Source of the DNA: Prolixibacter sp. SD074
GTDB lineage: Bacteria; Bacteroidota; Bacteroidia; Bacteroidales; Prolixibacteraceae
NCBI RefSeq assembly: GCF_009617895.1
Contig: NZ_BLAW01000001.1
Coordinates: 1,231,001-1,295,000 of the forward strand
DNA length: 64,000 nucleotides
Direction: 5' to 3'
Below the pieces are notes generated by a model, which was not told the origin of the DNA, searched no databases, and saw only the letters and a program-made list of their open reading frames with translations. Shown here one piece after another: positions 17,491 through 26,498 of the stretch; within the stretch, counting starts at the first letter, position 1, and every line of letters begins with the position of its first letter. Position numbers and translations under genes: made by a program.

Positions 17491-19317
17491 CTACCTGATA
17501 GCGTCGCGGGTTTCGCCGCAGGTCAACATGTCCGAACCAAAATACGGGTTGCGGATATCGGCCGATTCGCTCAACCAAAAAGCTCCTTTGTTATTTAGCG
17601 CCATTGGGCAGAACTGGTAATAGGCAGTTACGCCTGTCAGGCCGAACCGTTTCACACTTTCGTAGAAAGCTTTGTTAAAGTTTGCAAAAGCTGCTTTCTG
17701 CTCATCCGGTTTTACCGTCGACGCTATTTTGGCAATGTTGGGCTTCATCACGTTCAATTGCTTCATCCATTCAACATGGTTGTCTCCTTTCAACTCTTCC
17801 ATATTAACTTTTCCCAACGCGGACTGAACCGCTTTTGCATCGGCTTGAACTTTATCAAACTCTTTCGCGACAAAGGCATTTTTCATTTTCAGATAGGCCT
17901 TGTAAACGTTGGTAAGCTGTTGCTTAAATGCGTCAGAGCTATTTGTATCAGACGATTTTTCAGGTGTTTCCGCTTTCGCGGAAGAGGTTGATTTACTTCC
18001 GCCCATATCCATTCCGGGCATACTTCCCGCGCCCGAATCGCCGCCTTCGGGGTTCATCATGCTGGGCTTACCGGCCAATTGCGCCGAAGCGTCGATTTTG
18101 AATACACCATTTACGGCTATCTCTTCACCTTCCTTCAGCCCGTCGGCAGCTACATAGTTACCGCCCGATTCGGGACCCAGTGTAATTTCCCGCATCTTAA
18201 AGGTCGGTTCCTTTCGGTCCGGGTCTTTGACATACACAATGGAGCGTTTACCCGTCCAAAGAACCGCGGTTTTGGGGATCAGCAGCATTTTGCCACTTTC
18301 AGCCCGTTGTGAAGTGACAATACCATTCGCAAACATTTCGGGTTTCAGCTCCAGGTCCGGGTTATTCACCTCAACCCGAACGTGTGCCACGCGTGTTTTG
18401 GCATCGATAAACGGATCGATGTAAGTCACCTTCCCGCTAAAGGTTTTTCCCGGTAGGGATGACACGGTAAACTGTATCTTGTCCTTGTTTCGCAACCACG
18501 GCAAATCCGTTTCATAGGCATCGAACATCACCCACACATCGGTGAGGTTGATGACCTCAAACAGGCTCGAGCCGGTTTTCACGTAATCGCCAAGCGACAC
18601 CTGCCGTTTGGTCACCGTACCCGAAATGGGCGACATTACTTCAAAATCTTCCTGAATGGTTCCTTTCTGTTCGATGCCGTTAATTTGCACATCGGTCAGG
18701 TTCCATAACTTCAGTTTATTTCGGGCAGCCCGGTACAAACCGGGATTGGTATCCTTGTACTGAATTGCTTCCAGCAACTCCTTCTGGGCCGTAATCAGGT
18801 CTGGCGAATAAATCAGCGCCAACTTTTCTCCTTTTCGCACGTGTTGCCCGGTAAAATTGACAAACAACTTATCGATTCGCCCGCCGTAACGGGCTGTCAA
18901 CTCTGCGATGTTTCGCTCATCGGGTTGTACCTTACCCAGCAAACGAACTTCTTTTGCGGGATACCCTTTTTGAACGGTCAGTGTCTGGATATCGGCCAGC
19001 TTGATCGCCGCGTCTGTCATCTGGATTTCATCCGGCGAAGCCGTTTTGGTAGCGCTCAGCTCTTGCAAAGGAATCAGATCCATGCCGCAAATGGGGCATT
19101 TCCCCGGGTGGTCCAGGCGTACCTGCGGGTGCATGGAGCAGGTCCAGATGGTCGCTTTTTCTGCTCCGGCCACTACCTGTTCGTGATTGTGCGTTGATGG
19201 TTCGGTGGCATTTTTCCCACTTCCGTGGAAAAACAGCCATCCAACCAGTAATCCGGCTACTACCGCGATACCGATACGGTACCCCTCTTTTTTCGACAGG
19301 TTAATATATTTTTTCAT
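17491..19317 (-). CDS. cusB: CusB-type RND efflux periplasmic adaptor with metal-binding and DUF3347 domains
   Basis: A 608-aa adaptor linking the CusA pump to TolC. It has a membrane anchor (about 13-31) and a heavy-metal-binding domain with C60, M62, H63, C74, C77 and M79 (TCSMHPQ, KCPICGMDLIPL). The lipoyl/beta-barrel adaptor core covers about 95-410, followed by a Gly/Met-rich linker (MPGMDMGG) and a C-terminal DUF3347 domain (about 455-608; FCPMALNNKGAFW). Such adaptors deliver Cu(I)/Ag(I) to the pump. The domain set is larger than E. coli CusB because the metal-binding and DUF3347 modules are fused on. A 185-bp structured gap separates it from tolC upstream. Confidence 0.92.
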   Translation of the reverse strand: MKKYINLSKKEGYRIGIAVVAGLLVGWLFFHGSGKNATEPSTHNHEQVVAGAEKATIWTCSMHPQVRLDHPGKCPICGMDLIPLQELSATKTASPDEIQMTDAAIKLADIQTLTVQKGYPAKEVRLLGKVQPDERNIAELTARYGGRIDKLFVNFTGQHVRKGEKLALIYSPDLITAQKELLEAIQYKDTNPGLYRAARNKLKLWNLTDVQINGIEQKGTIQEDFEVMSPISGTVTKRQVSLGDYVKTGSSLFEVINLTDVWVMFDAYETDLPWLRNKDKIQFTVSSLPGKTFSGKVTYIDPFIDAKTRVAHVRVEVNNPDLELKPEMFANGIVTSQRAESGKMLLIPKTAVLWTGKRSIVYVKDPDRKEPTFKMREITLGPESGGNYVAADGLKEGEEIAVNGVFKIDASAQLAGKPSMMNPEGGDSGAGSMPGMDMGGSKSTSSAKAETPEKSSDTNSSDAFKQQLTNVYKAYLKMKNAFVAKEFDKVQADAKAVQSALGKVNMEELKGDNHVEWMKQLNVMKPNIAKIASTVKPDEQKAAFANFNKAFYESVKRFGLTGVTAYYQFCPMALNNKGAFWLSESADIRNPYFGSDMLTCGETRDAIR

Positions 19318-19347
19318 CTGTTTAAAATTTTTTTATCTCTGAACCTG

Positions 19348-19491
19348 TTGTGTGAAATTCAACACGGTGAAGATTTTTTCAGGCCTTTTGCCTTATTAAC
19401 CCTGAAGGGGAGTCATGAAAAATCAAGGTTTCCCTTTGTGTCCAGGGGTAAAAAAGCTTGATTTTTCTTCATCTGAATTAATTTCACACAA
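19348..19491 (-). other. Nested inverted repeats between tolC and cusB
   Basis: An outer 12-bp pair (TTGTGTGAAATT at 19348-19359, complement at 19480-19491) encloses an 11-bp pair (GAAAAATCAAG at 19417-19427, complement at 19457-19467). Both are perfect. In the operon mRNA this would fold just upstream of cusB and could affect processing or attenuation. It could also be a relic of a small inserted element. Confidence 0.5.
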
Positions 19492-19502
19492 TGAGTTGTC
19501 AT

Positions 19503-20747
19503 TTATTTACCCCTTAAGTAATCGATAAAAGCGACTGAAGCGTTGCAATCGGCACGCGCCTTATCCAGTTCCATCGCATATTTCAATACCTTGCGTTCCA
19601 TCCGCAAAACCTCTTCAAAGTTCTTTCCGTCGGTAGAATAGGACGATTCGAGAATGTTCAGCGAACGATGCGCCAGGCTCAGCTGCTCACGGAAAAGGGC
19701 AACCCGCCTAACCGCATCCTGGTAATCGCGGTCCGCCCGCTCCAAAACTGTATTCAAGGTATTTACCTTATCCAGTTTCTGATTGGTAGCCGCTTCTTCC
19801 CTGAACTCCGCTTCCTGCACCATGGCCTGGTACTTTCTTCGGTACAGTGGAATCGTAATTCCCACCGATGGGAAAAAAGCGTCCTTCCCGGCGTCAGCGC
19901 TGGTCATCGAACCTTTGCCTACAAAAATGTAGTTAAACCCAATCGAAAATTTTGGGCTGCCGGCTTTGCGGGCTGCTTCCTGTTCGGCCTGATAAGCCGC
20001 CATCAGGTTATCCAGCCTTTTTATTTGATGGTTTTTCAGGTTTACGCTGTCGGCAATTTGCTGCATGTTCAACGTCAAATCATTCACCCACAACGTATCC
20101 GGAATTTCCACGGTAGCATGCCGATCACGGTTTAAGCGGTTGTTGAAGGCTACCTGCTGTGTTTCATAGTTATCCTGCAAATATGCCAGTTGATTTTCCA
20201 GCTCACCGATTTCCATCTGCAGGCGGTACTCGTCTACCGTGGAAGCCATTCCTGCTTCTATCTTCACCAACGCCAGTTTTTTGAATGACTGCAGCAGCTT
20301 CAAATTCTCCTTAGTAATGGCAATCGACCTTCCGGTGAAATAGAGATTGAAGTAATTGGAACGCAAATCGTAGAACAACTTCGATTTCGCATCCTCAAAA
20401 GCTTCGTATTGGGTTTGCGCCATGTTGGAGGCCACATTTTCGCGGGCTTTTAATGTTCCAAACCACGGAAATACCTGGCTGGCTGAAACCGTCGCCTTTT
20501 GCGGACCGCGCCGGGTTTCGACCGGTTGAATGAAATAACCGAACATCACTTGCGGATCGGGCAAGGTTCCTACCTGCGGCACTTTTTGAAGCGCAGCACG
20601 GTAGTCATTGAATTTGGCTTTCAGTCCCGGGTTGTTTTCCGCTGCCTGCACCAGGTAATTGTCCAGCGCTTCCTGCGCCGAAGCTTTTTCCTGCGAAAGC
20701 AGAACCGCAACGAACAATAGCGGGATGATATAGATTAATCGCTTCAT
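19503..20747 (-). CDS. cusC: TolC/CusC-type outer-membrane efflux protein
   Basis: A 414-aa outer-membrane factor with a signal peptide (about 1-24, ending ASAQ) and two TolC-type repeats of long coiled helices, for example ENLKLLQSFKKLALVKIEAG (about 146-165) and LAHRSLNILESSYSTDGKNF near the end. It forms the exit duct of the tripartite pump. Its ATG overlaps the cusA stop by four bases (20744-20747), indicating translational coupling. No lipoprotein Cys is visible at the signal end, unlike many CusC proteins. Confidence 0.9.
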   Translation of the reverse strand: MKRLIYIIPLLFVAVLLSQEKASAQEALDNYLVQAAENNPGLKAKFNDYRAALQKVPQVGTLPDPQVMFGYFIQPVETRRGPQKATVSASQVFPWFGTLKARENVASNMAQTQYEAFEDAKSKLFYDLRSNYFNLYFTGRSIAITKENLKLLQSFKKLALVKIEAGMASTVDEYRLQMEIGELENQLAYLQDNYETQQVAFNNRLNRDRHATVEIPDTLWVNDLTLNMQQIADSVNLKNHQIKRLDNLMAAYQAEQEAARKAGSPKFSIGFNYIFVGKGSMTSADAGKDAFFPSVGITIPLYRRKYQAMVQEAEFREEAATNQKLDKVNTLNTVLERADRDYQDAVRRVALFREQLSLAHRSLNILESSYSTDGKNFEEVLRMERKVLKYAMELDKARADCNASVAFIDYLRGK

Positions 20748-23700
20748 GGTTCAATCGATTTTTGTTTTAGTGTTCCCTTCAACTTGCGTTCCTGCCACAT
20801 GCTATACAGAACCGGAACCACGAACATGGTCATTACCTGGATGAGCATACCGCCAAACGACGGAATGGCCATGGGAACCATGATGTCGGACCCTTTCCCG
20901 GTAGAAGTCAATACCGGTATCAGGGCAATAATCGCGGTGGCTGCTGTCATCATCGCGGGACGAACCCGTTTTTGACCGGCGTGCAGCACGGCTTCCCGCA
21001 CCTGTGCGATGGTTTCGGGTTTCTCTTTCGCAAATATCTGGGTGAGGTAGGTCCCCATAATTACCCCGTCGTCGGTTGCAATCCCGAACAGGGCGATAAA
21101 TCCGACCCAAACGGCCACACTCAGGTTGATGGTGTGCATCTGGAACAGGTTTCTCATACCGATGCCCGCCACACTGAAGTTCATAAACCAAGGCTGGCCA
21201 TACAGCCATAACATAAGGAAACCACCGGCAAACGCGACGAAAATACCGCTGAATACCATCGACGAGGTTGTCACCGAACGGAACTGGAAAAAAAGAATCA
21301 GGAAAATTACCAACAGCGAAATAGGGACAACCAGCATCAATCGTTTGGTGGCCCGCACCTGGTTTTCGTAATTTCCGGTGAATTTGTAACTCACGCCGGC
21401 CGGCACTTTGAATTCGCCGTCATCGATTTTCTTTTGCAGGAATTTCTGTGCACTTTCCACGACATCCACCTCGGCTTGTCCCGGCTCTTTGTCAAAAATA
21501 ACATAACCATCCAAAAAGGTGTTTTCACTTTTGATCATCTGCGGACCACGTATGTACTTTATATCAGCCAGTTCGTTCAGTGGGACCTGAACGCCTGTTG
21601 GCGTCGGGATGAGTATATTCTTCAGATCATTCGGGTTGTCGCGATATTCGCGGGCGTAACGCACCCTGACGGGGAAGCGCTTTCGGCCTTCCACTGTTGT
21701 GGTCAGCTTCATTCCGCCAATCGCCCCGGAAAGGTATGATTGCATATCCTGAATGGTCAATCCGTAACGGGCAATCGCATCCCGGTCGATGTTGATTTCC
21801 AGGTAAGGTTTTCCAACAACCCGGTCGGCAAATACCGACTGTGGTTTGATGCCGGGAACCTCTTTCAGGAATTTCTCCAGTTCGAAGCCAACCTTCTCAA
21901 TGGTTTTCAAATCGGGCCCAAACACCTTAATGCCCATCGGTGCCCGCATACCGGTCTGTAACATGACCAGCCGGGTCTGTATGGGTTGCAGTTTCGGAGC
22001 GGATGTTAATCCGGGCACGGAAGAGGCATTAACGATGGCTTTCCAGATATCGTCTGGCGATTTGATACTATTGCGCCATTGGCGGAAATATTCACCGTTA
22101 TCGTCTTCAATTAGTTGGCTGCGCTTAATGAGCCGGTAACCGTCCTTCGGATTGTACGTGGTCCCATCCTTTAGGACGAAGGCATCATCCTTATTCACTT
22201 TAAAGCGCATGCGGTGACCATTTTCATCGAGGATATACTCGGGACGGTAGTTAATAGTATTCTCAAACATGGAAATCGGGGCCGGATCGAGAGCTGAATT
22301 CACACGTCCCCATTTGCCCACAACCGTTTCCACTTCCGGAATGGCGTTCACACTTTTATCGACCTGACGAATCACATCCAGGTTCTCCTGAACACCGGAG
22401 TGCGGCATGGTAGTAGGCATCAGCAGGAACGAACCTTCGTCGAGCGACGGCATAAATTCCTTCCCGATTCCGGGGAACGAATTGTCCAGCGAAGTCCAGA
22501 GGCTCGTGGTTCGAATATTCCATCCAATTTTATTCATGGCAGATGGAATAAAAGAGAACGTTTTGTCGAATCCCTGCCAGGTAACAATACCAAACAACAC
22601 CAGTGCAATCGGTATGCTCAGAAATTTCCATTTGTTCGCCAGGCACCATTTCAGGATGACCGGATAGAAATGGACAATGGTCATCAGAACGCCTAACACT
22701 ACACCGATAATCAGGGAGACGAACAGGAAATTCACAAACAGACTGTTCCGGGCCCCAAGCGGCATCCATTCGGTAGACAGGTAATAAACGACAATCACTA
22801 CCGCGATGGCGATGTTGATCCACGTAACATATTTGCGCTTGTTTTCCGGCCAACGGTATTCTAACAGGCCATTTACACCGAAAGCCAGCAATGCCAATGC
22901 GACCCATGAATGATAGATAATCGGGAATAAAATACCCGCCGCAACTAAAGCCGAATACCAAACCCGGCTGGTCCTCTTTTTATCGAAACGGATGCCAAAC
23001 AGGATGTGTGCCATCGCCGGAATCAGTATAATGCCAATTCCCAGTGAGGCCAGCAATGCGAATGTTTTGGTAAACGCCAAGGGTTTGAATAGTTTTCCTT
23101 CGGCCGCCTGCATCGAAAACACTGGCAGGAAACTAACCACTGTCGTTGCCAAAGCGGTAACAACGGCCGAAGCAACTTCGATAGTCGCATTGTAAATCAC
23201 GTTTAGTAAATCGCGTCCACGGGCATCACGGTTCTCGGGCATCTCGAGGTGCCTGACGATGTTTTCCGTAAACACAATTCCCACATCAACCATTACTCCA
23301 ATGGCAATGGCAATACCGGAGAGGGCGACAATATTCGCATCCACGCCAAACTGCCGCATCACGATGAAAGTAATGAGCACCCCGATGGGTAACAGGCTAG
23401 ATATCAAAAGAGAAGCCCGAAGGTTTAAAACCAGCACAATAACCACAATGATACTGATAAGAATCTCGTGCGAAAGCGATGATTCCAGTGTTCCCAGTGT
23501 CTCTATAATCAGGCCGGTCCTGTCGTAAAACGGCACGATGGTTACTTTCGATACCGTGCCATCTTTCAGTGTTTTCGACGGAAGTCCGGGGGATATCTCT
23601 TTAATTTTCTCTTTCACGTTATTGATGGTCTGCAACGGATTGGAACCGTAACGGGCAACCACGACTCCCCCAACCGCCTCGGCACCATCTTTATCCAAAC

Positions 23701-24574
23701 CGCCACGCCGGGTAGCAGGTCCAAAAGTAACATGCGCCACATCTTTAATGCGGATAGGAACATTGTCATGAACGGCAACAACACTCTCTTCCAGGTCGTG
23801 AATATTCTTGATATAGCCCAAAGCGCGAATCATGTATTCGGCCCGGTTGTACTCAATGGTGCGGGCCCCAATATCGAGGTTGCTTTTCTTCACTGCGCCC
23901 ATGATTTGCCCCACATTTACGTGATTGGCCTTCATGGCGTTCGGGTCGATATCGACCTGGTATTCCTTCACAAAGCCGCCTATGGAAGCCACTTCCGAAA
24001 CTCCTTTGGCAGACATTAATCCATATCGGACGAAGTAATCCTGGATGGTTCGTAATTCCTGCGGATCCCATCCTCCCGTCGGATTCCCGTTTTTATCCCG
24101 TCCTTCGAGAGTATACCAGTAAACCTGTCCCAGGGCCGTTGCATCAGGCCCTAACGACGGTGTGACACCGTTGGGTAAAGTACCTGGCTGAAGCGAATTT
24201 AACTTCTCCAATATCCGGGTACGGCTCCAGTAAAAATCCACATCATCGTCGAAAATAATATAGATGCTCGAAAGCCCGAAGATGGAGTTACTACGGATCG
24301 TTTTTACCCCGGGTATCCCCAGCAGGGACGTGGTTAGCGGGTAGGTTATCTGGTCTTCCACATCCTGTGGCGAACGCCCCGGCCACTCGGTATAAACAAT
24401 TTGCTGGTTCTCACCCAAATCGGGAATCGCATCAACCGGGACCGGATCGCGCGGCAGAAAGCCTGTATCCCATTGGAAAGGTGCGGAAACAATACCCCAG
24501 GCAACAAATGTTAGAAGCGCCAGAAAAGTGACCAGTTTGTTCTCTAAAAAGAATCGTATGATCTTGTTCAGCAT
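20744..24574 (-). CDS. cusA: CusA-type heavy-metal RND efflux pump
   Basis: A 1276-aa inner-membrane proton-driven pump of the HME-RND class, which exports Cu(I)/Ag(I) or other divalent metals. Visible signatures: N-terminal TM1, VDAIPDLGENQQIVYTEWPG, the TM4 relay GIAIAIGVMVDVGIVFTENI, and the TM10-11 region ATDDGVIMGTYL. It is about 230 residues longer than E. coli CusA. Much of the excess is an insert at about 530-660 that holds several extra hydrophobic helices (for example WVALALLAFGVNGLLEY). Metal specificity is inferred from neighbours: HMA, CusB with metal-binding domain, and HYC_CC_PP-like protein. Confidence 0.93.
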   Translation of the reverse strand: MLNKIIRFFLENKLVTFLALLTFVAWGIVSAPFQWDTGFLPRDPVPVDAIPDLGENQQIVYTEWPGRSPQDVEDQITYPLTTSLLGIPGVKTIRSNSIFGLSSIYIIFDDDVDFYWSRTRILEKLNSLQPGTLPNGVTPSLGPDATALGQVYWYTLEGRDKNGNPTGGWDPQELRTIQDYFVRYGLMSAKGVSEVASIGGFVKEYQVDIDPNAMKANHVNVGQIMGAVKKSNLDIGARTIEYNRAEYMIRALGYIKNIHDLEESVVAVHDNVPIRIKDVAHVTFGPATRRGGLDKDGAEAVGGVVVARYGSNPLQTINNVKEKIKEISPGLPSKTLKDGTVSKVTIVPFYDRTGLIIETLGTLESSLSHEILISIIVVIVLVLNLRASLLISSLLPIGVLITFIVMRQFGVDANIVALSGIAIAIGVMVDVGIVFTENIVRHLEMPENRDARGRDLLNVIYNATIEVASAVVTALATTVVSFLPVFSMQAAEGKLFKPLAFTKTFALLASLGIGIILIPAMAHILFGIRFDKKRTSRVWYSALVAAGILFPIIYHSWVALALLAFGVNGLLEYRWPENKRKYVTWINIAIAVVIVVYYLSTEWMPLGARNSLFVNFLFVSLIIGVVLGVLMTIVHFYPVILKWCLANKWKFLSIPIALVLFGIVTWQGFDKTFSFIPSAMNKIGWNIRTTSLWTSLDNSFPGIGKEFMPSLDEGSFLLMPTTMPHSGVQENLDVIRQVDKSVNAIPEVETVVGKWGRVNSALDPAPISMFENTINYRPEYILDENGHRMRFKVNKDDAFVLKDGTTYNPKDGYRLIKRSQLIEDDNGEYFRQWRNSIKSPDDIWKAIVNASSVPGLTSAPKLQPIQTRLVMLQTGMRAPMGIKVFGPDLKTIEKVGFELEKFLKEVPGIKPQSVFADRVVGKPYLEINIDRDAIARYGLTIQDMQSYLSGAIGGMKLTTTVEGRKRFPVRVRYAREYRDNPNDLKNILIPTPTGVQVPLNELADIKYIRGPQMIKSENTFLDGYVIFDKEPGQAEVDVVESAQKFLQKKIDDGEFKVPAGVSYKFTGNYENQVRATKRLMLVVPISLLVIFLILFFQFRSVTTSSMVFSGIFVAFAGGFLMLWLYGQPWFMNFSVAGIGMRNLFQMHTINLSVAVWVGFIALFGIATDDGVIMGTYLTQIFAKEKPETIAQVREAVLHAGQKRVRPAMMTAATAIIALIPVLTSTGKGSDIMVPMAIPSFGGMLIQVMTMFVVPVLYSMWQERKLKGTLKQKSIEP

Positions 24575-24696
24575 GCTCTTATTATTAAGCAGTCAATAAT
24601 TGATTTACAGAATAAACAGTACAACTAACGCGCCGCCTCCTGAAGGCAACCGATAGTTACACAACAACCACATAAGGCTGTTTTAATTACTGTAAA

Positions 24697-25089
24697 TCAA
24701 CAGAGAAATACTTGCGTAAGGGCACACCTATCCCCTGCATCATAAAGGGGAAGACTGGCCTGATGAGTATCAAAGGAAGTTTGAACTTCTAAAACAACAG
24801 CTAGTTCGAAAGCAGGGACCACCATCACCGGAGCGACAAAATTCATTACAGGAGCCTGAAAATCGGTATCGAAATTCGATGCCAGAAAATCATTGACCAC
24901 CTGATAATGTTCATGGGTATCTGCGCACCCATCCATGTCATGATGTTCGGCTGTACAGCAGGATTGCGCATCAGCATACACTGCCACATCGAACAATTGA
25001 CCATGTGAATAATGTTTGTTGATCGTGACCCCGATTGTTGAAGCTAAAAGGATCAGGGCTGTAAGGATATGTCCTGTTTTTCGAATCAT
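24697..25089 (-). CDS. Small exported His/Cys protein (HYC_CC_PP-like)
   Basis: About 130 aa if started at MIRKTGHILTALILLASTIG (ATG at 25089), which gives a clean signal peptide; an upstream start at 25134 would add 15 residues. It has KHYSHGQL near the signal end, a Cys pair in DAQSCCTAEHHDMDGC and further His. Small proteins of this kind precede Cus-type operons in many Bacteroidota. They are probably metal-binding periplasmic proteins, but no function is established. The 122-bp gap to cusA shows no terminator. Confidence 0.6.
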   Translation of the reverse strand: MIRKTGHILTALILLASTIGVTINKHYSHGQLFDVAVYADAQSCCTAEHHDMDGCADTHEHYQVVNDFLASNFDTDFQAPVMNFVAPVMVVPAFELAVVLEVQTSFDTHQASLPLYDAGDRCALTQVFLC

Positions 25090-25352
25090 ATTATGCGGGA
25101 CAAAGCTATTGAATCCAATCAGCAAACACAACATATAAATGTTATAAAATGTTTAAAGCACGATTTTTAGACGCTAGGTATCCTATTAAAGAAAATTACA
25201 AAAGGCGGCACGGGGACCGCTTTCCCCATTACGACAAGACACCACGCAATTGACTTTCAAATGCTGTTTCATAGCATCAATAGAATAACCTAATTATAAA
25301 CTTCGATTCGATATTATTGTTACATAATATTGAACATTCATTTTTCCTACGG

Positions 25353-25646
25353 ATGAAATCACCCAGGCTTTCTGCCACCAAATCGGTTGTCAGACTGGGT
25401 TTGGTGCAATGGCAAATGCGCTCCTACCAAACCTTGGATGAGCTATTCGAACAGGTGGAATTTTTTGTGGATGCCGTTTCCGGATACAAAAGTGATTTTG
25501 CTCTCTTCCCGGAATTTTTTAATGCTCCGTTAATGGCAAGATATAACGATTTGGACCTACTGAAAGAACTCCACTATTTTGGAGCTGTCCGCAATTTGAA
25601 AGACCCCCGCTCCGACTTGTATGAGTTGAATCTGAACAACGAATAG
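25353..25646 (+). pseudogene. Carbon-nitrogen hydrolase with large internal deletion
   Basis: The frame opens with VVRLGLVQWQMRSYQTLDEL and SDFALFPEFFNAPLMARYND, the start of a nitrilase-superfamily domain. It then jumps directly to LLKELHYFGAVRNLKDPRSD and LYELNLNNE, which is the C-terminal end of the same family. The roughly 200 residues between, with the catalytic Lys and Cys, are absent, and so is the N-terminal GNAT domain often fused in Bacteroidota homologues. Joining in frame at NDL/DLL suggests a deletion between short repeats. Not functional as a hydrolase. Confidence 0.7.
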
Positions 25647-25660
25647 CAGAAGAGGACTGA

Positions 25661-25837
25661 AAACTGACGGGTGCAAAAAGATTGCCCAAACCCGTGGTTG
25701 GATATGAATTGGAACGTGCTTACAGTCAAGTGGGTTCGCCACCAAAGTCATTGGAAAATTACCGGAAAGGACTCGAAGAAATGTCGAGTATGCAAAGGAA
25801 AAATCAGGAATCGATACTGATAGAATACTACACATAG
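25661..25837 (+). pseudogene. Unrecognised 58-residue C-terminal fragment
   Basis: An open frame without start codon follows the broken hydrolase and reads AKRLPKPVVGYELERAYSQV, then GSPPKSLENYRKGLEEMSSM and a short helical tail before TAG at 25835-25837. The composition is protein-like and helical. It looks like the end of a deleted gene. I do not recognise the family. Confidence 0.3.
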
Positions 25838-25875
25838 TTGAATTCCCCGAGGTTAATTTACCCGCGGGGAATTCA

Positions 25876-26295
25876 CTATTTTAATGTCGTTACAATCTTT
25901 GTGACAAGTTCGCTGAATTTCTTCATATCAGTGTCCGGCATAATCTCCATCAACTGCGCCTCACACTCCTGCCGGCCCATGTCAATCCGCTCCTTAACCT
26001 TTTTCCCTTTTTCAGTCAGATTTAATGTAATAGCCCGGCGATCATTCGGATCGACTTCCCGAATAAGGAAATCGTTGTTGACCAACTTATCCACCACCCT
26101 GCTCACGCGCGAAGGTGACAAATTCATGTTCTTGGCCAACTCAGGACTGCTAATCTTCTCGCAGTTATCCAGCGCCGAAAAGAACAACAATTCCGATTGC
26201 GAAAGTCTTAAATCATCCATCAAACGTTGATCTACCGAAGCACATTTGCGCCTCAGTTCATATATCATAAACATGATCCCATTTCCGTTCTCCAT
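25876..26295 (-). CDS. MarR-family transcriptional regulator
   Basis: A 139-aa winged-helix regulator. It has the DNA-recognition segment SSPELAKNMNLSPSRVSRVV (about 49-68) and the wing DPNDRRAITLNLTEKGKK (about 82-99). MarR dimers usually repress a divergent operon and respond to oxidants or phenolic ligands. It faces the thioredoxin-OsmC operon across 203 bp with two TTGC-N5-GCAA sites, so control of redox genes and of itself is likely. A 10-bp GC-rich inverted repeat (25840-25849/25865-25874) lies just after its stop, without a T-run. Confidence 0.92.
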   Translation of the reverse strand: MENGNGIMFMIYELRRKCASVDQRLMDDLRLSQSELLFFSALDNCEKISSPELAKNMNLSPSRVSRVVDKLVNNDFLIREVDPNDRRAITLNLTEKGKKVKERIDMGRQECEAQLMEIMPDTDMKKFSELVTKIVTTLK

Positions 26296-26328
26296 TGTAT
26301 TTCAATTTTTTCGATTCTTTTCCGGATA

Positions 26329-26359
26329 CAAAAATACAAATAAAGCAATTATTCACAAG
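26329..26359 (-). promoter_or_regulatory. marR-type gene promoter
   Basis: On the minus strand CTTG (26359-26356), a 19-bp spacer and TATTTTTG (26336-26329) fit the Bacteroidota promoter consensus. It lies about 35 bp upstream of the MarR start. Confidence 0.55.
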
Positions 26360-26367
26360 CACATATT

Positions 26368-26380
26368 TTGCTATTAGCAA
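26368..26380. promoter_or_regulatory. Putative MarR operator, site 1
   Basis: TTGCTATTAGCAA is an inverted repeat (TTGC-N5-GCAA) placed between the divergent promoters. The second copy at 26439-26451 differs only at one spacer base. Confidence 0.55.
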
Positions 26381-26396
26381 CTTTCCCCTCAAAAAA

Positions 26397-26427
26397 TTTG
26401 TTTTTTCAAAATCAGTACTTACTTTTG
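26397..26427 (+). promoter_or_regulatory. Promoter of the thioredoxin-OsmC operon
   Basis: TTTG (26397-26400), a 19-bp spacer and TACTTTTG (26420-26427) match the Bacteroidota consensus. Transcription should start near 26434, so operator site 2 would lie in the first transcribed bases. Confidence 0.65.
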
Positions 26428-26438
26428 CATCGAAACTT

Positions 26439-26451
26439 TTGCTATTGGCAA
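26439..26451. promoter_or_regulatory. Putative MarR operator, site 2
   Basis: TTGCTATTGGCAA, same inverted repeat as site 1 and 71 bp from it, just downstream of the predicted start point of the thioredoxin operon. A protein bound here would block elongation or initiation. Confidence 0.55.
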
Positions 26452-26498
26452 TATTTGAAATAAACAATATCTAGAAACCAAAAAAAAAAGTAAACAAA

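Noticed and set aside
20802..21209. Alternative minus-strand frame inside cusA
   Set aside because: Out-of-frame shadow of the RND pump with low-complexity basic composition.
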